Below, one piece after another: positions 7,755-15,096 of a stretch of DNA of 64,000 bases. The notes under the pieces were generated by a model, which did not search any database, was not told the DNA's origin, and was given only the letters and a program-made list of their open reading frames with translations. Made by a program: the position numbers and the translations under genes. Source of the stretch: Candidatus Lambdaproteobacteria bacterium RIFOXYD2_FULL_56_26 (GTDB lineage: Bacteria > SAR324 > XYD2-FULL-50-16). How positions within the stretch are numbered: position 1 is the first letter of the stretch; the number at the start of each line of letters is the position of its first letter. The stretch is from contig MFNF01000001.1 in the NCBI GenBank assembly GCA_001783715.1, positions 62,001 to 126,000 on the forward strand. The letters are read 5' to 3'.

Positions 7755-8711
7755 ATGGGCAAAAAAAGCCGTTTGGGCGGTTGGTGGAAGGCCGCCTTGG
7801 TACTGGTTTGTGGGATAGCCCTGTTTGCCGCCGGCGGCAAGGTGGCCCTGATGGCCTATGCCGCTTTGGAGGCGAAGGGTTGCTTTCCTCCCGAGCCTTT
7901 GGTCACCATGGACGAATGGAAGGCCCAGGGCGAGGTCACCTTTGTGGCGGTTGGAGACATGGGCACCGGGGAGACCCAACAGCTGCGGGTTTCCCAAGCG
8001 ATGGAACAGGTGTGCCAGGAAAAAGGTTGCGATTTTGTGCTGGGCCTGGGGGACAACTTTTATCCTGCCGGGGTCCAGGGCCTTCGAGACCCGCTGTTTG
8101 GCAATTACTTTGAAGCGGTGTACGGTCCCTTGAACCTGCCCTTTTTTACGGTGCTTGGGAACCACGACCTCAAGGGGAACATTGAGGCCCAAAGGCTTTA
8201 CACCCTAGTCAGCGAACTCTGGCGGATGCCCAGTTACGATTACCGCTTTAAAGCCGGACCGGTCTCCCTGTTCGGGGTCAACTCCAACTGTGAAGCCTTT
8301 TCCTGGCCCCGGCTCCACGGCTGGCTGGCCAAAGCGCCACAGCAGGACTGGAAATTGGTTTTTACCCACCACAATCTTTATGGTTCCGGGGCGCACCAGG
8401 ATGCCCCGGTTTTGGAGCGGGGCCTTTGGCAGCTGATGTTCGGCAGCAAGGTGGACCTGCACCTTTCCGGCCATGAGCACCAGTTGGAACACCTGCAAAT
8501 TGCCGGAACCGAGACCGACTATCTGATCAGCGGGGGAGGCGGTGCCGCCTACGGCGGACCCAAGGACCCCAAACCCAGGGAAGGTTCAAAATTCCTGCAC
8601 CCCGGCCAGGGCTTTTTGTGGGTCCATGCCTCGCCCAAGAGGCTGGAACTGGAGTTTTTTGACCTTTACGGAGCTTCCGTTTACCGGTATCAAAGGACAA
8701 GAAAAGAATAA
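7755..8711 (+). CDS. Membrane-anchored purple acid phosphatase-like metallophosphoesterase
   Basis: The 318-residue protein has an N-terminal membrane segment or signal anchor (about residues 11-36, WWKAALVLVCGIALFAAGGKVAL). The full calcineurin-like metal site follows in order: GDMGTG, GDNFYPAG, GNHD, THHN and GHEHQLEH. This layout is typical of tartrate-resistant or purple acid phosphatases, which act outside the cytoplasm. It lies 24 bases after fliI and 21 bases before the hydrogenase-like small subunit, so it probably belongs to that operon. Its substrate is unknown, and all metal ligands appear present. Confidence 0.85.
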   Translation: MGKKSRLGGWWKAALVLVCGIALFAAGGKVALMAYAALEAKGCFPPEPLVTMDEWKAQGEVTFVAVGDMGTGETQQLRVSQAMEQVCQEKGCDFVLGLGDNFYPAGVQGLRDPLFGNYFEAVYGPLNLPFFTVLGNHDLKGNIEAQRLYTLVSELWRMPSYDYRFKAGPVSLFGVNSNCEAFSWPRLHGWLAKAPQQDWKLVFTHHNLYGSGAHQDAPVLERGLWQLMFGSKVDLHLSGHEHQLEHLQIAGTETDYLISGGGGAAYGGPKDPKPREGSKFLHPGQGFLWVHASPKRLELEFFDLYGASVYRYQRTRKE

Positions 8712-8732
8712 CCCCAAGGCTAACGAGTCCCT

Positions 8733-9695
8733 TTGACCAGACGTGAGTTCTTGCGCCTGCTTTCCACCGGTGCGCTTTCTACAGCTTTTTTATCGACCCA
8801 GCTCGGGGAACTGCTCGCCCAAGAAGAAGGCGGACAGGCAGAGTCTTTGGTTTGGCTGACCGGCCACCACAGCCAGACCCACAGCCTGGGCCTGGTGGGG
8901 CAATCCGAATCCTTTGCCTTTTTGGGCCGTTATTTCCAGCGGTTGGAAAACGAAGGGGAAGAACCCTTGGCCGACCAACGTCCGCCCATTTTGATCTTGG
9001 AAGGGTCGTTTGCCGACGATGCCCTGGAACGGGGCAACCAGATCCTTCGGGCCTGGGTCCCCAGAGCCAAGGTCGTGGTTTTGCTCGGCAACGAAGCGGC
9101 CTTTTCCAAGGAACAGCCGGGCGGCTACCTGGACATGATGGGCCAAGCCTTGTCGGAGGTCCCGGTTCCGGTTATCCGCCTCCCCGGCAGCCCTGCCCAA
9201 CCTCGGCACCTCCTGGGCGTGCTCAACCACCTTTTGATGTACGGTCTGCCGGAGCTTGACGAGTTCCGAAGGCCCAAGATGTTCTTTGGCACCCTGATCT
9301 GTGACCGGTGTGAATACCGGGGCCAGTTTGAGGCCGGGGACTATGTGCAGTACTTTGGGGAAAAGGAAGGCTGCCTGTACCTGCTCGGTTGCAAAGGCAA
9401 GGTAACCTACAACGATTGTCCGACCGCCAAATGGAACGGCGGCATCAACTGGTGCGTCGGGGCCGGGAGCCCTTGCACCGGTTGTTCGGAGCCCAATTTC
9501 CCCGACCACCTGAGCCTGGGCCTTTATGGCCAACTGAGCCACCGCAAGGCGGGGGTTGCCTCCGGCTGGGTGCGACATGCCGAAACCTTGGCCTACGGTG
9601 CTCTGGGGACGACGGTCGTCGGGCTGGGGGTACACCAGGGGGCAAAACGTTCGGTCGCCAGATACCGGATCAAGGTTGACGAGGAGGAAATTTGA
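8733..9695 (+). CDS. NiFe hydrogenase small-subunit homologue lacking the proximal cluster
   Basis: The 320-residue protein starts at TTG with a Tat signal (TRREFLRLL) and ends with a membrane-anchor-like helix (AYGALGTTVVGLGV), as in periplasm-facing membrane-bound hydrogenase small subunits. The C-terminal ferredoxin-like region is clear: LGCKGKVTYNDCPTAKWNGG and SPCTGCSEPNF. Its eight cysteines (190, 193, 214, 220, 229, 241, 248, 251) are the only ones in the protein and match the distal and medial clusters. The usual distal histidine is Cys190, and the usual medial proline is Cys241. The four proximal-cluster cysteines are absent: the CxxC region reads GHHSQTHS, GTC reads GNE and GCPP reads GSPA. 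Hydrogenase activity is not expected. Confidence 0.85.
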   Translation: MTRREFLRLLSTGALSTAFLSTQLGELLAQEEGGQAESLVWLTGHHSQTHSLGLVGQSESFAFLGRYFQRLENEGEEPLADQRPPILILEGSFADDALERGNQILRAWVPRAKVVVLLGNEAAFSKEQPGGYLDMMGQALSEVPVPVIRLPGSPAQPRHLLGVLNHLLMYGLPELDEFRRPKMFFGTLICDRCEYRGQFEAGDYVQYFGEKEGCLYLLGCKGKVTYNDCPTAKWNGGINWCVGAGSPCTGCSEPNFPDHLSLGLYGQLSHRKAGVASGWVRHAETLAYGALGTTVVGLGVHQGAKRSVARYRIKVDEEEI

Positions 9696-11152
9696 AGGTC
9701 TTGGTGGAACGGGTGCCCAACCTTGAGGGGTTGTTGAAGGTCGCCTACGATGGCGAACCGGGCAAAGAGAAGTATTTCCTTCAAAGTGGTCGGACCTTGC
9801 ACCAGGAAGGCCGGTTGTTCGGCAAGTATCCCTTAGAAGCGGTCCAGCACACCCAAACCCTTTCGGCCAAATCCGGGGTGGCCCACGGCATTGCGGCAGT
9901 CCTGGCCTTGGAAAACTACCTGCAGTGGACCCCCACCTACAACGGCCAAAAGATGCGGCAAATCCTGCTGCACCTTTCGACCTTACATTCCCACCTGCAC
10001 CATTTTTACTTCGAGGTCCTGCCGGACTACCTGAACCAGAAGCACTTCAAGGGACAGGGGTTGCTGCGTTCCACCTACTACCCGACCTTGGCCTTGCGGG
10101 AAAAGGACGACCAGGACTTGAGCCCCGAAGCGGCAAAACAGATTTTTACCCACCTGCCCCAAGTGGTTCGGACCTTGGCGGCGCTGCAACAGGCCATGGC
10201 GCTTTTGGGTGGCAAGTACCCGGTGGTGATGAATCTGATCCCCGGCGGAGTGGCTAACACCAATCTGGGCCGGGCGCAGGGGATGAAGCTTTTGCGGATC
10301 TTGGAGTCCGCCAAGGAAATGGTCGAGGAGATTTGGCCGACGGACATCAAAACCGTGATCGCCGGGGCCACCGACCTTTTGCAAAGTTCGGACGAGGACC
10401 AACAGCTGATCAGCTTCGGCTCCCTGCCTATTGAAAACGGCAAGGAAGAAAAAGCCTATTTCTCCCCGGGGGTTTACGTGGAAGGCAAGCTGGAGCCGTT
10501 GAACGTCACCAAGATCACCGAATCCTACGTGGACACCTACTACCGCCCGGCGGACAACCGGAGCCTGTCCAACGACCTGATCTACGACCTGAACAAAAAA
10601 AAGGCCCACACCTGGATCAAAGCCGCCCGGTACGAAACCGACGTGGCCCTGACCGGCCCCCTGGCCCGGCTTTTGATCACCCACTACGGCGGCGGCAACG
10701 TGCAGGTTTCCGACTCCATCGCCGGGTGGATCGAAAACCTGGGCCTTTCGATCGACAAGGCGAACAGCGGAGCCGCTCGGCTTTTGGCCGGGGCCTTCGA
10801 GGGAAGGTACATCCTGCAAAACCTCTTTGACAGCCTGCTCAAGCTAGACTTTACCGGTCCGCTCAACCAGCGCAAACCCTTTGCCTTCAAGGGCCGGGGC
10901 ATCGGCATGGGCATGGTGGAGGCTCCGGGCGGGGCCTTGCTGCACCAAGTGTACATTGAAGGGGGGAAAATCACCGGGTACCGGATCGTCGCTCCTTCAA
11001 ACTGGAACCTTTCGCCAGGCGATGAATTCGGCAAGACCGGACTCCTGGAAGCAGGGTTAAACCGTATGGGAAAATTTGGCCCCCTGCGGCCCGAAACGGC
11101 CATTCGCTTGGCCCACAGCTACTACGCCCAGGCGTTGGACGCAACCCAGTGA
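9692..11152 (+). CDS. Cysteine-free NiFe hydrogenase large-subunit homologue
   Basis: The 486-residue protein starts at TTG behind GAGGAGG and overlaps the small-subunit stop. The fold is recognisable from LEGLLKV (family RIEGHL), LHSHLHHFYF, the GMVEAPGGALLH block and the APSNWNLSPGDEFG segment. The protein has no cysteine. The N-terminal CGxCxxxH motif reads SAKSGVAH (Ser58, Ser61, His65 kept), and the C-terminal DPCxxCxxH reads YAQALDATQ. The catalytic arginine of APRG is glycine. It ends exactly where a mature large subunit ends, with no cleavable tail. It cannot hold a standard NiFe site, and no hyp genes are nearby. Substrate or partner unknown. Confidence 0.85.
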   Translation: MKVLVERVPNLEGLLKVAYDGEPGKEKYFLQSGRTLHQEGRLFGKYPLEAVQHTQTLSAKSGVAHGIAAVLALENYLQWTPTYNGQKMRQILLHLSTLHSHLHHFYFEVLPDYLNQKHFKGQGLLRSTYYPTLALREKDDQDLSPEAAKQIFTHLPQVVRTLAALQQAMALLGGKYPVVMNLIPGGVANTNLGRAQGMKLLRILESAKEMVEEIWPTDIKTVIAGATDLLQSSDEDQQLISFGSLPIENGKEEKAYFSPGVYVEGKLEPLNVTKITESYVDTYYRPADNRSLSNDLIYDLNKKKAHTWIKAARYETDVALTGPLARLLITHYGGGNVQVSDSIAGWIENLGLSIDKANSGAARLLAGAFEGRYILQNLFDSLLKLDFTGPLNQRKPFAFKGRGIGMGMVEAPGGALLHQVYIEGGKITGYRIVAPSNWNLSPGDEFGKTGLLEAGLNRMGKFGPLRPETAIRLAHSYYAQALDATQ

Positions 11153-11158
11153 GGGACT

Positions 11159-11698
11159 ATGAATCTACAAGGGTGGTTCTTCTCCCTTTATAACTCGGCA
11201 GTGCGGCAAACCCGCCGGTTTGGGTTGCCCATTGCCATGTTGCTTTGTTACCTGACCGCCCTGGGGCTCGAACGGGCGGAGTTCCTCCCTTCTTTTGACC
11301 GCAGCGAAATGGACTTGCTGCACCGGGCTTTTGGGTTGTTCCTGTTTGCCTTGCTCCTGCTTTTGCTCTACGACCGGCTCCAAAGGAGCGGTCGGCCTAA
11401 GGTGGGGCTTTCCTCCGCCAAAAATGCGGCCAAAAAACAATTCCGTCAGATCTCCGAAAAAGGCCCCCGCCATTGGGTGGACCTGTTGTTTTTGGGCGGC
11501 TTGAGTTTGATCGTGCTCCTGGGCCTGTTGCTGCACTTCAAGACCCGGCTGGGTTGGACCGGCTGGCCGGGGCTGGAGGGCTTGGGGATCCTGCACGGCA
11601 CCTTGGTCTGGTTTTTCTTGAGCGTGATCCTGGTCCGTTATTATCTGGTTTTGACCCGCTGGATGGTCTCCCTGCTTGCCTACCTGAAAGAGCGCTGA
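11159..11698 (+). CDS. HupC/HyaC-like cytochrome b membrane subunit of the hydrogenase-like complex
   Basis: The 179-residue protein has four predicted membrane helices (about 22-38, 55-72, 107-126, 146-166), matching the b-type cytochrome that links periplasmic hydrogenases to quinones. Candidate haem ligands are His55, His126 and His146. The first-helix histidine usual in HyaC is not evident, so one haem may be lost. It starts seven bases after the large-subunit homologue, behind GAGGG. I infer that it anchors the complex and exchanges electrons with the quinone pool; it could also belong to the wider cytochrome b561 family. Confidence 0.7.
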   Translation: MNLQGWFFSLYNSAVRQTRRFGLPIAMLLCYLTALGLERAEFLPSFDRSEMDLLHRAFGLFLFALLLLLLYDRLQRSGRPKVGLSSAKNAAKKQFRQISEKGPRHWVDLLFLGGLSLIVLLGLLLHFKTRLGWTGWPGLEGLGILHGTLVWFFLSVILVRYYLVLTRWMVSLLAYLKER

Positions 11699-11700
11699 CC

Positions 11701-12345
11701 ATGATCCTGGTGGGGCTGACCGGGGGGATCGGGGCGGGGAAGAGCACGTTGCACCCTTGGGTTGCAGCTTTGGGTTGGGAGGTACTTGATGCCGACCGGC
11801 TGGCTCGGGAAGTGGTGGAGCCTGGGCAGGTAGCCTTTGGCGAAGTGGTGGAACATTTTGGCCCACAGATTCTAGGTTCGGACGGCGGGCTTGACCGGGC
11901 CAAGTTGGCCGCTCAGGTCTTTGCGGACCCGGAGCAACGGAGGGTATTAGAAAAGATCGTACACCGGCAGATCCACCTCAAGAAACAAGCGTACCTCAAA
12001 GAAATGTATGACCGGAACCCCCAAGCCAAGGTGGTTTATCTGGTCCCCCTGCTGTTTGAGCGGAACCTGGAATCCCAGTTCCAGGCCACGGTGTTGATTG
12101 AGTTGGACCCAGAGGAGCAGTTGCGCCGTTTGGTGCAGCAACGGGGGATGGAGCCGGAGGACGCAAAACGGCGGATGTCCGCCCAGATGCCCTTGGCCGA
12201 AAAGCTCAAACGAGCGGATTTTGTGGTCAACAACAACGGTCCCCTGGAGAAAACCCAGGCGGAGGTGGAGGTTTTGTTCACCCGTCTCGCCCAGCTTCCC
12301 CAGTTGGACCTCCAACAGGTCTTGGACCCCCATGAGCCCCAGTGA
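11701..12345 (+). CDS. coaE: Dephospho-CoA kinase
   Basis: The 214-residue enzyme phosphorylates the 3'-hydroxyl of dephospho-CoA in the last step of CoA synthesis. It has the P-loop GGIGAGKST, DADRLAREVV, and the lid and base-recognition segments (VPLLFERNLE, RLVQQRGMEPEDAKRRM). The track ORF begins earlier, but ATG 11701 is the family start (MILVGLTGGIG). It follows the cytochrome gene after two bases and overlaps the next gene by 14 bases. Confidence 0.95.
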   Translation: MILVGLTGGIGAGKSTLHPWVAALGWEVLDADRLAREVVEPGQVAFGEVVEHFGPQILGSDGGLDRAKLAAQVFADPEQRRVLEKIVHRQIHLKKQAYLKEMYDRNPQAKVVYLVPLLFERNLESQFQATVLIELDPEEQLRRLVQQRGMEPEDAKRRMSAQMPLAEKLKRADFVVNNNGPLEKTQAEVEVLFTRLAQLPQLDLQQVLDPHEPQ

Positions 12346-13006
12346 ACTGACCGGCCAAACCCGAGGGCACATCGCCCAGTTCCAGGAACCCCGTTTTGCC
12401 GCCCATCCCTTGGCGGTCAAAGCTTTTGTGGCCATGCAGGAGAAGGCCCGTGGTCAGGGGTTGGAGCTGGCGATTTTCAGCGGTTTCCGGGACTTTGAAA
12501 CCCAAAGGAAGATTTGGCAAACCAAGGCCACAGGCCAGAGGCCCCTTTATGACCCGAAGGGCCAAGAGATTTCGTTTGATACTTTAGGCCCCGACGGCCT
12601 GATCGAGGCGATTCTCCGCTGGTCCGCCTTGCCGGGGGCCAGTCGGCACCATTGGGGCAGCGACCTGGACCTGATCGACCTCAACGGGATGCCTCTGGGC
12701 TACCGGGTGCAGTTGCTGCCCGATGAGTATGCCCCGGGTGGGGTGTTTGGGAAACTCAACTTTTGGCTGACCCAAAACATCCGGGAATTCGAGTTTTTCC
12801 AGCCCTACCTGGTGGACCGGGGCGGAGTCTCCCCGGAGCCTTGGCACCTTTCTTTTGCCCCGGTGTCGGTCCCCGCCTTGGCCCAAATGCACCCGCAACT
12901 GCTCAAGGAGGCCTGGGGGCCGGTGGAGATGGTTTTAAAGGACCGATTGTTGGAACGGTTGGAAGAACTGTTTGAACGGTATGTCACCAACATCAATCCT
13001 CCTTAA
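12332..13006 (+). CDS. VanY/DacY-type D-alanyl-D-alanine carboxypeptidase
   Basis: The 224-residue protein matches zinc LAS-family carboxypeptidases that trim peptidoglycan stem peptides. It has FSGFRDFETQRKIW, the zinc motif SRHHWGSDLDLID (HxxxxxxD) and EPWHLSF, which supplies the catalytic Glu and last His. No signal peptide is evident at the chosen ATG 12332, which is unusual for an enzyme acting on the cell wall. The longer track ORF runs inside coaE in another frame and is spurious upstream. Confidence 0.85.
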   Translation: MSPSELTGQTRGHIAQFQEPRFAAHPLAVKAFVAMQEKARGQGLELAIFSGFRDFETQRKIWQTKATGQRPLYDPKGQEISFDTLGPDGLIEAILRWSALPGASRHHWGSDLDLIDLNGMPLGYRVQLLPDEYAPGGVFGKLNFWLTQNIREFEFFQPYLVDRGGVSPEPWHLSFAPVSVPALAQMHPQLLKEAWGPVEMVLKDRLLERLEELFERYVTNINPP

Positions 13007-13158
13007 AAAACAAGGAACTTTCCCTTTAACCCGGTTTGCCCGGTTTCCCCTGCCCCCCAAAGCGCCCAAAGGCTTGGAAACCGAAGGGGACGGTCCTTTT
13101 GGGGGTTGCCGCAATTTTACAAATCGGGGATGATGGGAAAAATTATTTCAGGTCCCCC

Positions 13159-13869
13159 ATGTCAACCAAACGCCTGCTTTTGATCGCCCTCCTGGGGTTG
13201 ATGCCCCTGGCGGCGATGGCCTTTTATCCCGAACAGGTGACCCGGCTGGTCAACACCAAGGCCTGCCCCGACTGCAACTTGGTGGATGCCAACCTGGAGT
13301 CCTTGAGCCTGGAAGGGGCCAACCTGCAAGGAGCCAAGCTCAACGGAGCCAAGGCCGACTGGATCGTGCTGACCGGAGCGGACCTGCGCAACGTTAGGGC
13401 CGAAGAGGCCAGCTTCCGGTGGGCCCGGTTGGGTTCAGCGGACCTCTCCGGGGCTCGGTTGATCGGGGCGGATTTTAACTTGATCCAAGGGGGGCAGTCC
13501 TTTTGGAAAGGGGCCAACCTCCAAGGGGCGGACCTCAGTTTCGCCGACCTTAGCGAGGCCGACCTTTCCGGGGCGGAGTTGTATTTTGCCAAGATGGTGG
13601 GGGTCAATCTCCATGCCGCTAGATTGATCCGGGCCAACCTGGAAAACGCCTTTTTGGGCCAGGCCAACCTGACCGGGGCCTACATGGCCGGAGCCAAGCT
13701 GGGCAAGGCAAGCCTGGAAGACAGCATCCTCAAACACGCCGACCTCCAAGGGGCCGACCTGACCGGAGCCAAGGTCAAGGGCGCTACCTTCGAGGGGGCC
13801 AAACTGGGCGAGGCAACCTGGATCGATGGGCGGGTCTGCGCTCGGGATTCGGTCGGCGAGTGCAACTGA
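13159..13869 (+). CDS. Secreted pentapeptide-repeat protein
   Basis: The 236-residue protein has a signal peptide (STKRLLLIALLGLMPLAAMA) followed by about 30 pentapeptide units of the A(D/N)LxG type (GANLQGAKLNGAKAD and similar) that form a right-handed quadrilateral beta-helix. A CxxC (CPDC) precedes the repeats and another cysteine pair lies near the C-terminus. Such proteins have no catalytic site; the role is unknown, likely periplasmic. The track start at 13036 lies in a GC-rich inverted-repeat leader, so ATG 13159 at the signal peptide is preferred. Confidence 0.8.
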   Translation: MSTKRLLLIALLGLMPLAAMAFYPEQVTRLVNTKACPDCNLVDANLESLSLEGANLQGAKLNGAKADWIVLTGADLRNVRAEEASFRWARLGSADLSGARLIGADFNLIQGGQSFWKGANLQGADLSFADLSEADLSGAELYFAKMVGVNLHAARLIRANLENAFLGQANLTGAYMAGAKLGKASLEDSILKHADLQGADLTGAKVKGATFEGAKLGEATWIDGRVCARDSVGECN

Positions 13870-13874
13870 GGCTT

Positions 13875-14177
13875 ATGGGCTTTGAAGGGGAATTTGTCCC
13901 GGTGGACGAAGAGGTCCTCAAACGGGAGAAGGCCAAGGCCAGAGAACTGCGCCAGTCCCAGTGGTGGAAAAATCTCCGTGGCCAAGGGGTCTGCTACTAC
14001 TGCAAAAAAAAGGTGCATCCCTCCGAGTTGACCTTGGACCACAAGATCCCGCTCAGTCGGGGCGGCAAGTCGGTCAAGGGCAATCTGGTTGCCGCCTGCA
14101 AGGAATGTAACAACAAAAAAAAATACCTGCTCCCGGTAGAGTGGGAAGACTTTGTCCAAGGCAAGCTCAATGACTAA
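13875..14177 (+). CDS. HNH endonuclease-like protein
   Basis: The 100-residue protein is almost entirely one HNH domain: CYYCKKKV, LTLDHKIPLSRGG, and NLVAACKECNNKKK, with both zinc-binding CxxC pairs and the DH catalytic core intact. Stand-alone HNH proteins of this size are widespread and may nick DNA or act in repair; no mobile element is visible here. The GTG at 13860 would add five residues. It overlaps dus by eight bases and is cotranscribed with housekeeping genes. Confidence 0.85.
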   Translation: MGFEGEFVPVDEEVLKREKAKARELRQSQWWKNLRGQGVCYYCKKKVHPSELTLDHKIPLSRGGKSVKGNLVAACKECNNKKKYLLPVEWEDFVQGKLND

Positions 14178-15096
14178 GCTCCAAAACCTGCCCCGCCCCT
14201 TGATGGCCTTGGCCCCCATGGACGGGGTGACCGACCGAGCCTTCCGGCAGATTGTGCGCAAGCTCAATCCTGGGGTGTTGCTGTATTCAGAGTTCACCAA
14301 CGTCAACGGGATCGTCCATTCCTCCAAGGTGCGGGAAAGGCTGCTCTTTGAGGGGGCCGAGCTGCCTTATGTGGTGCAGATCTTTGGCCGGGACCCGTTG
14401 CTGTTTGCCCAAATTGCCCGGGAAGTCCAGGACCTGGGGATCACCGGCATCGACATCAACCTGGGCTGCCCCTCCAAGCGGGTGGTCAGTGGCGGGAACG
14501 GTGCGGCCTTGATCAAGGAACCGGACTTGGCTTTTGCGATTGTTGAAGCGACTGCAAAGGCTACGGCCCTGCCGGTGACGGTCAAAACCCGGCTGGGCTG
14601 GGCGGATGCCTCGACCCTGGTGGGCTTCGCCAAAGGGCTGGAATCCGCCGGGGCTAGCCTGATCACCGTCCATGGCCGGACCGCCAAGATGGCCTACCGA
14701 GGGGAAGCGGACTGGGAACCTATTTATGAGCTCAAGAAGGAACTGAAGATTCCGGTCCTGGGCAACGGTGACCTAAGGTCTCTGGAACAAGGAATGGAGC
14801 AGCTCAAGGACCTGGATGGCTTTATGATAGGCCGGGCGGCAGTGGGCAACCCTTGGGTCTTTTGGCCCCAGGAGCAACGAGATAAATTGACCCTCAAAGA
14901 CAAGGTGGACGTGATGTTGGAGCATTTTACCCTGCTGAGACGTTACCAGTCGGAACACAAAACCCTGGTGGAGTTCCGCAAACACCTGGGCGGTTATCTG
15001 AGCGGCTTTCGGGATGCCAAGGCCCTGCGCCGGGAATTGATGGAAACCCAAACGGAACAAGACTTCACCTTAGCAGCCCTGAGGCTGGCCTCATGA
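14170..15096 (+). CDS. dus: tRNA-dihydrouridine synthase
   Basis: The 308-residue FMN enzyme reduces specific uridines in tRNA. It has the TIM-barrel signature APMDGVTDRAFRQ, the INLGCPSKRVVSGGNGAAL segment with the catalytic cysteine, the FMN phosphate-binding GNGDLRS and FMIGRAAVGNPW. The DusA/B/C subclass cannot be assigned from sequence reading alone. ATG 14170 is preferred over the track start 14152 because the protein starts directly before the barrel. Its stop overlaps purM as ATGA. Confidence 0.9.
   Translation: MTKLQNLPRPLMALAPMDGVTDRAFRQIVRKLNPGVLLYSEFTNVNGIVHSSKVRERLLFEGAELPYVVQIFGRDPLLFAQIAREVQDLGITGIDINLGCPSKRVVSGGNGAALIKEPDLAFAIVEATAKATALPVTVKTRLGWADASTLVGFAKGLESAGASLITVHGRTAKMAYRGEADWEPIYELKKELKIPVLGNGDLRSLEQGMEQLKDLDGFMIGRAAVGNPWVFWPQEQRDKLTLKDKVDVMLEHFTLLRRYQSEHKTLVEFRKHLGGYLSGFRDAKALRRELMETQTEQDFTLAALRLAS

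Noticed and set aside
8733-11152. Functional uptake hydrogenase
   Set aside because: Sequence similarity alone would give this name, but every nickel ligand and proximal-cluster cysteine is missing.
13036-13158. N-terminal extension of the pentapeptide protein
   Set aside because: It would hide the signal peptide in the interior and translate a GC-rich inverted repeat (CCCCCCAAAG...CTTTTGGGGG).
13291-13800. Tandem DNA repeat in the pentapeptide gene
   Set aside because: The repetition is at the protein level (five-residue units) and is explained by the fold.
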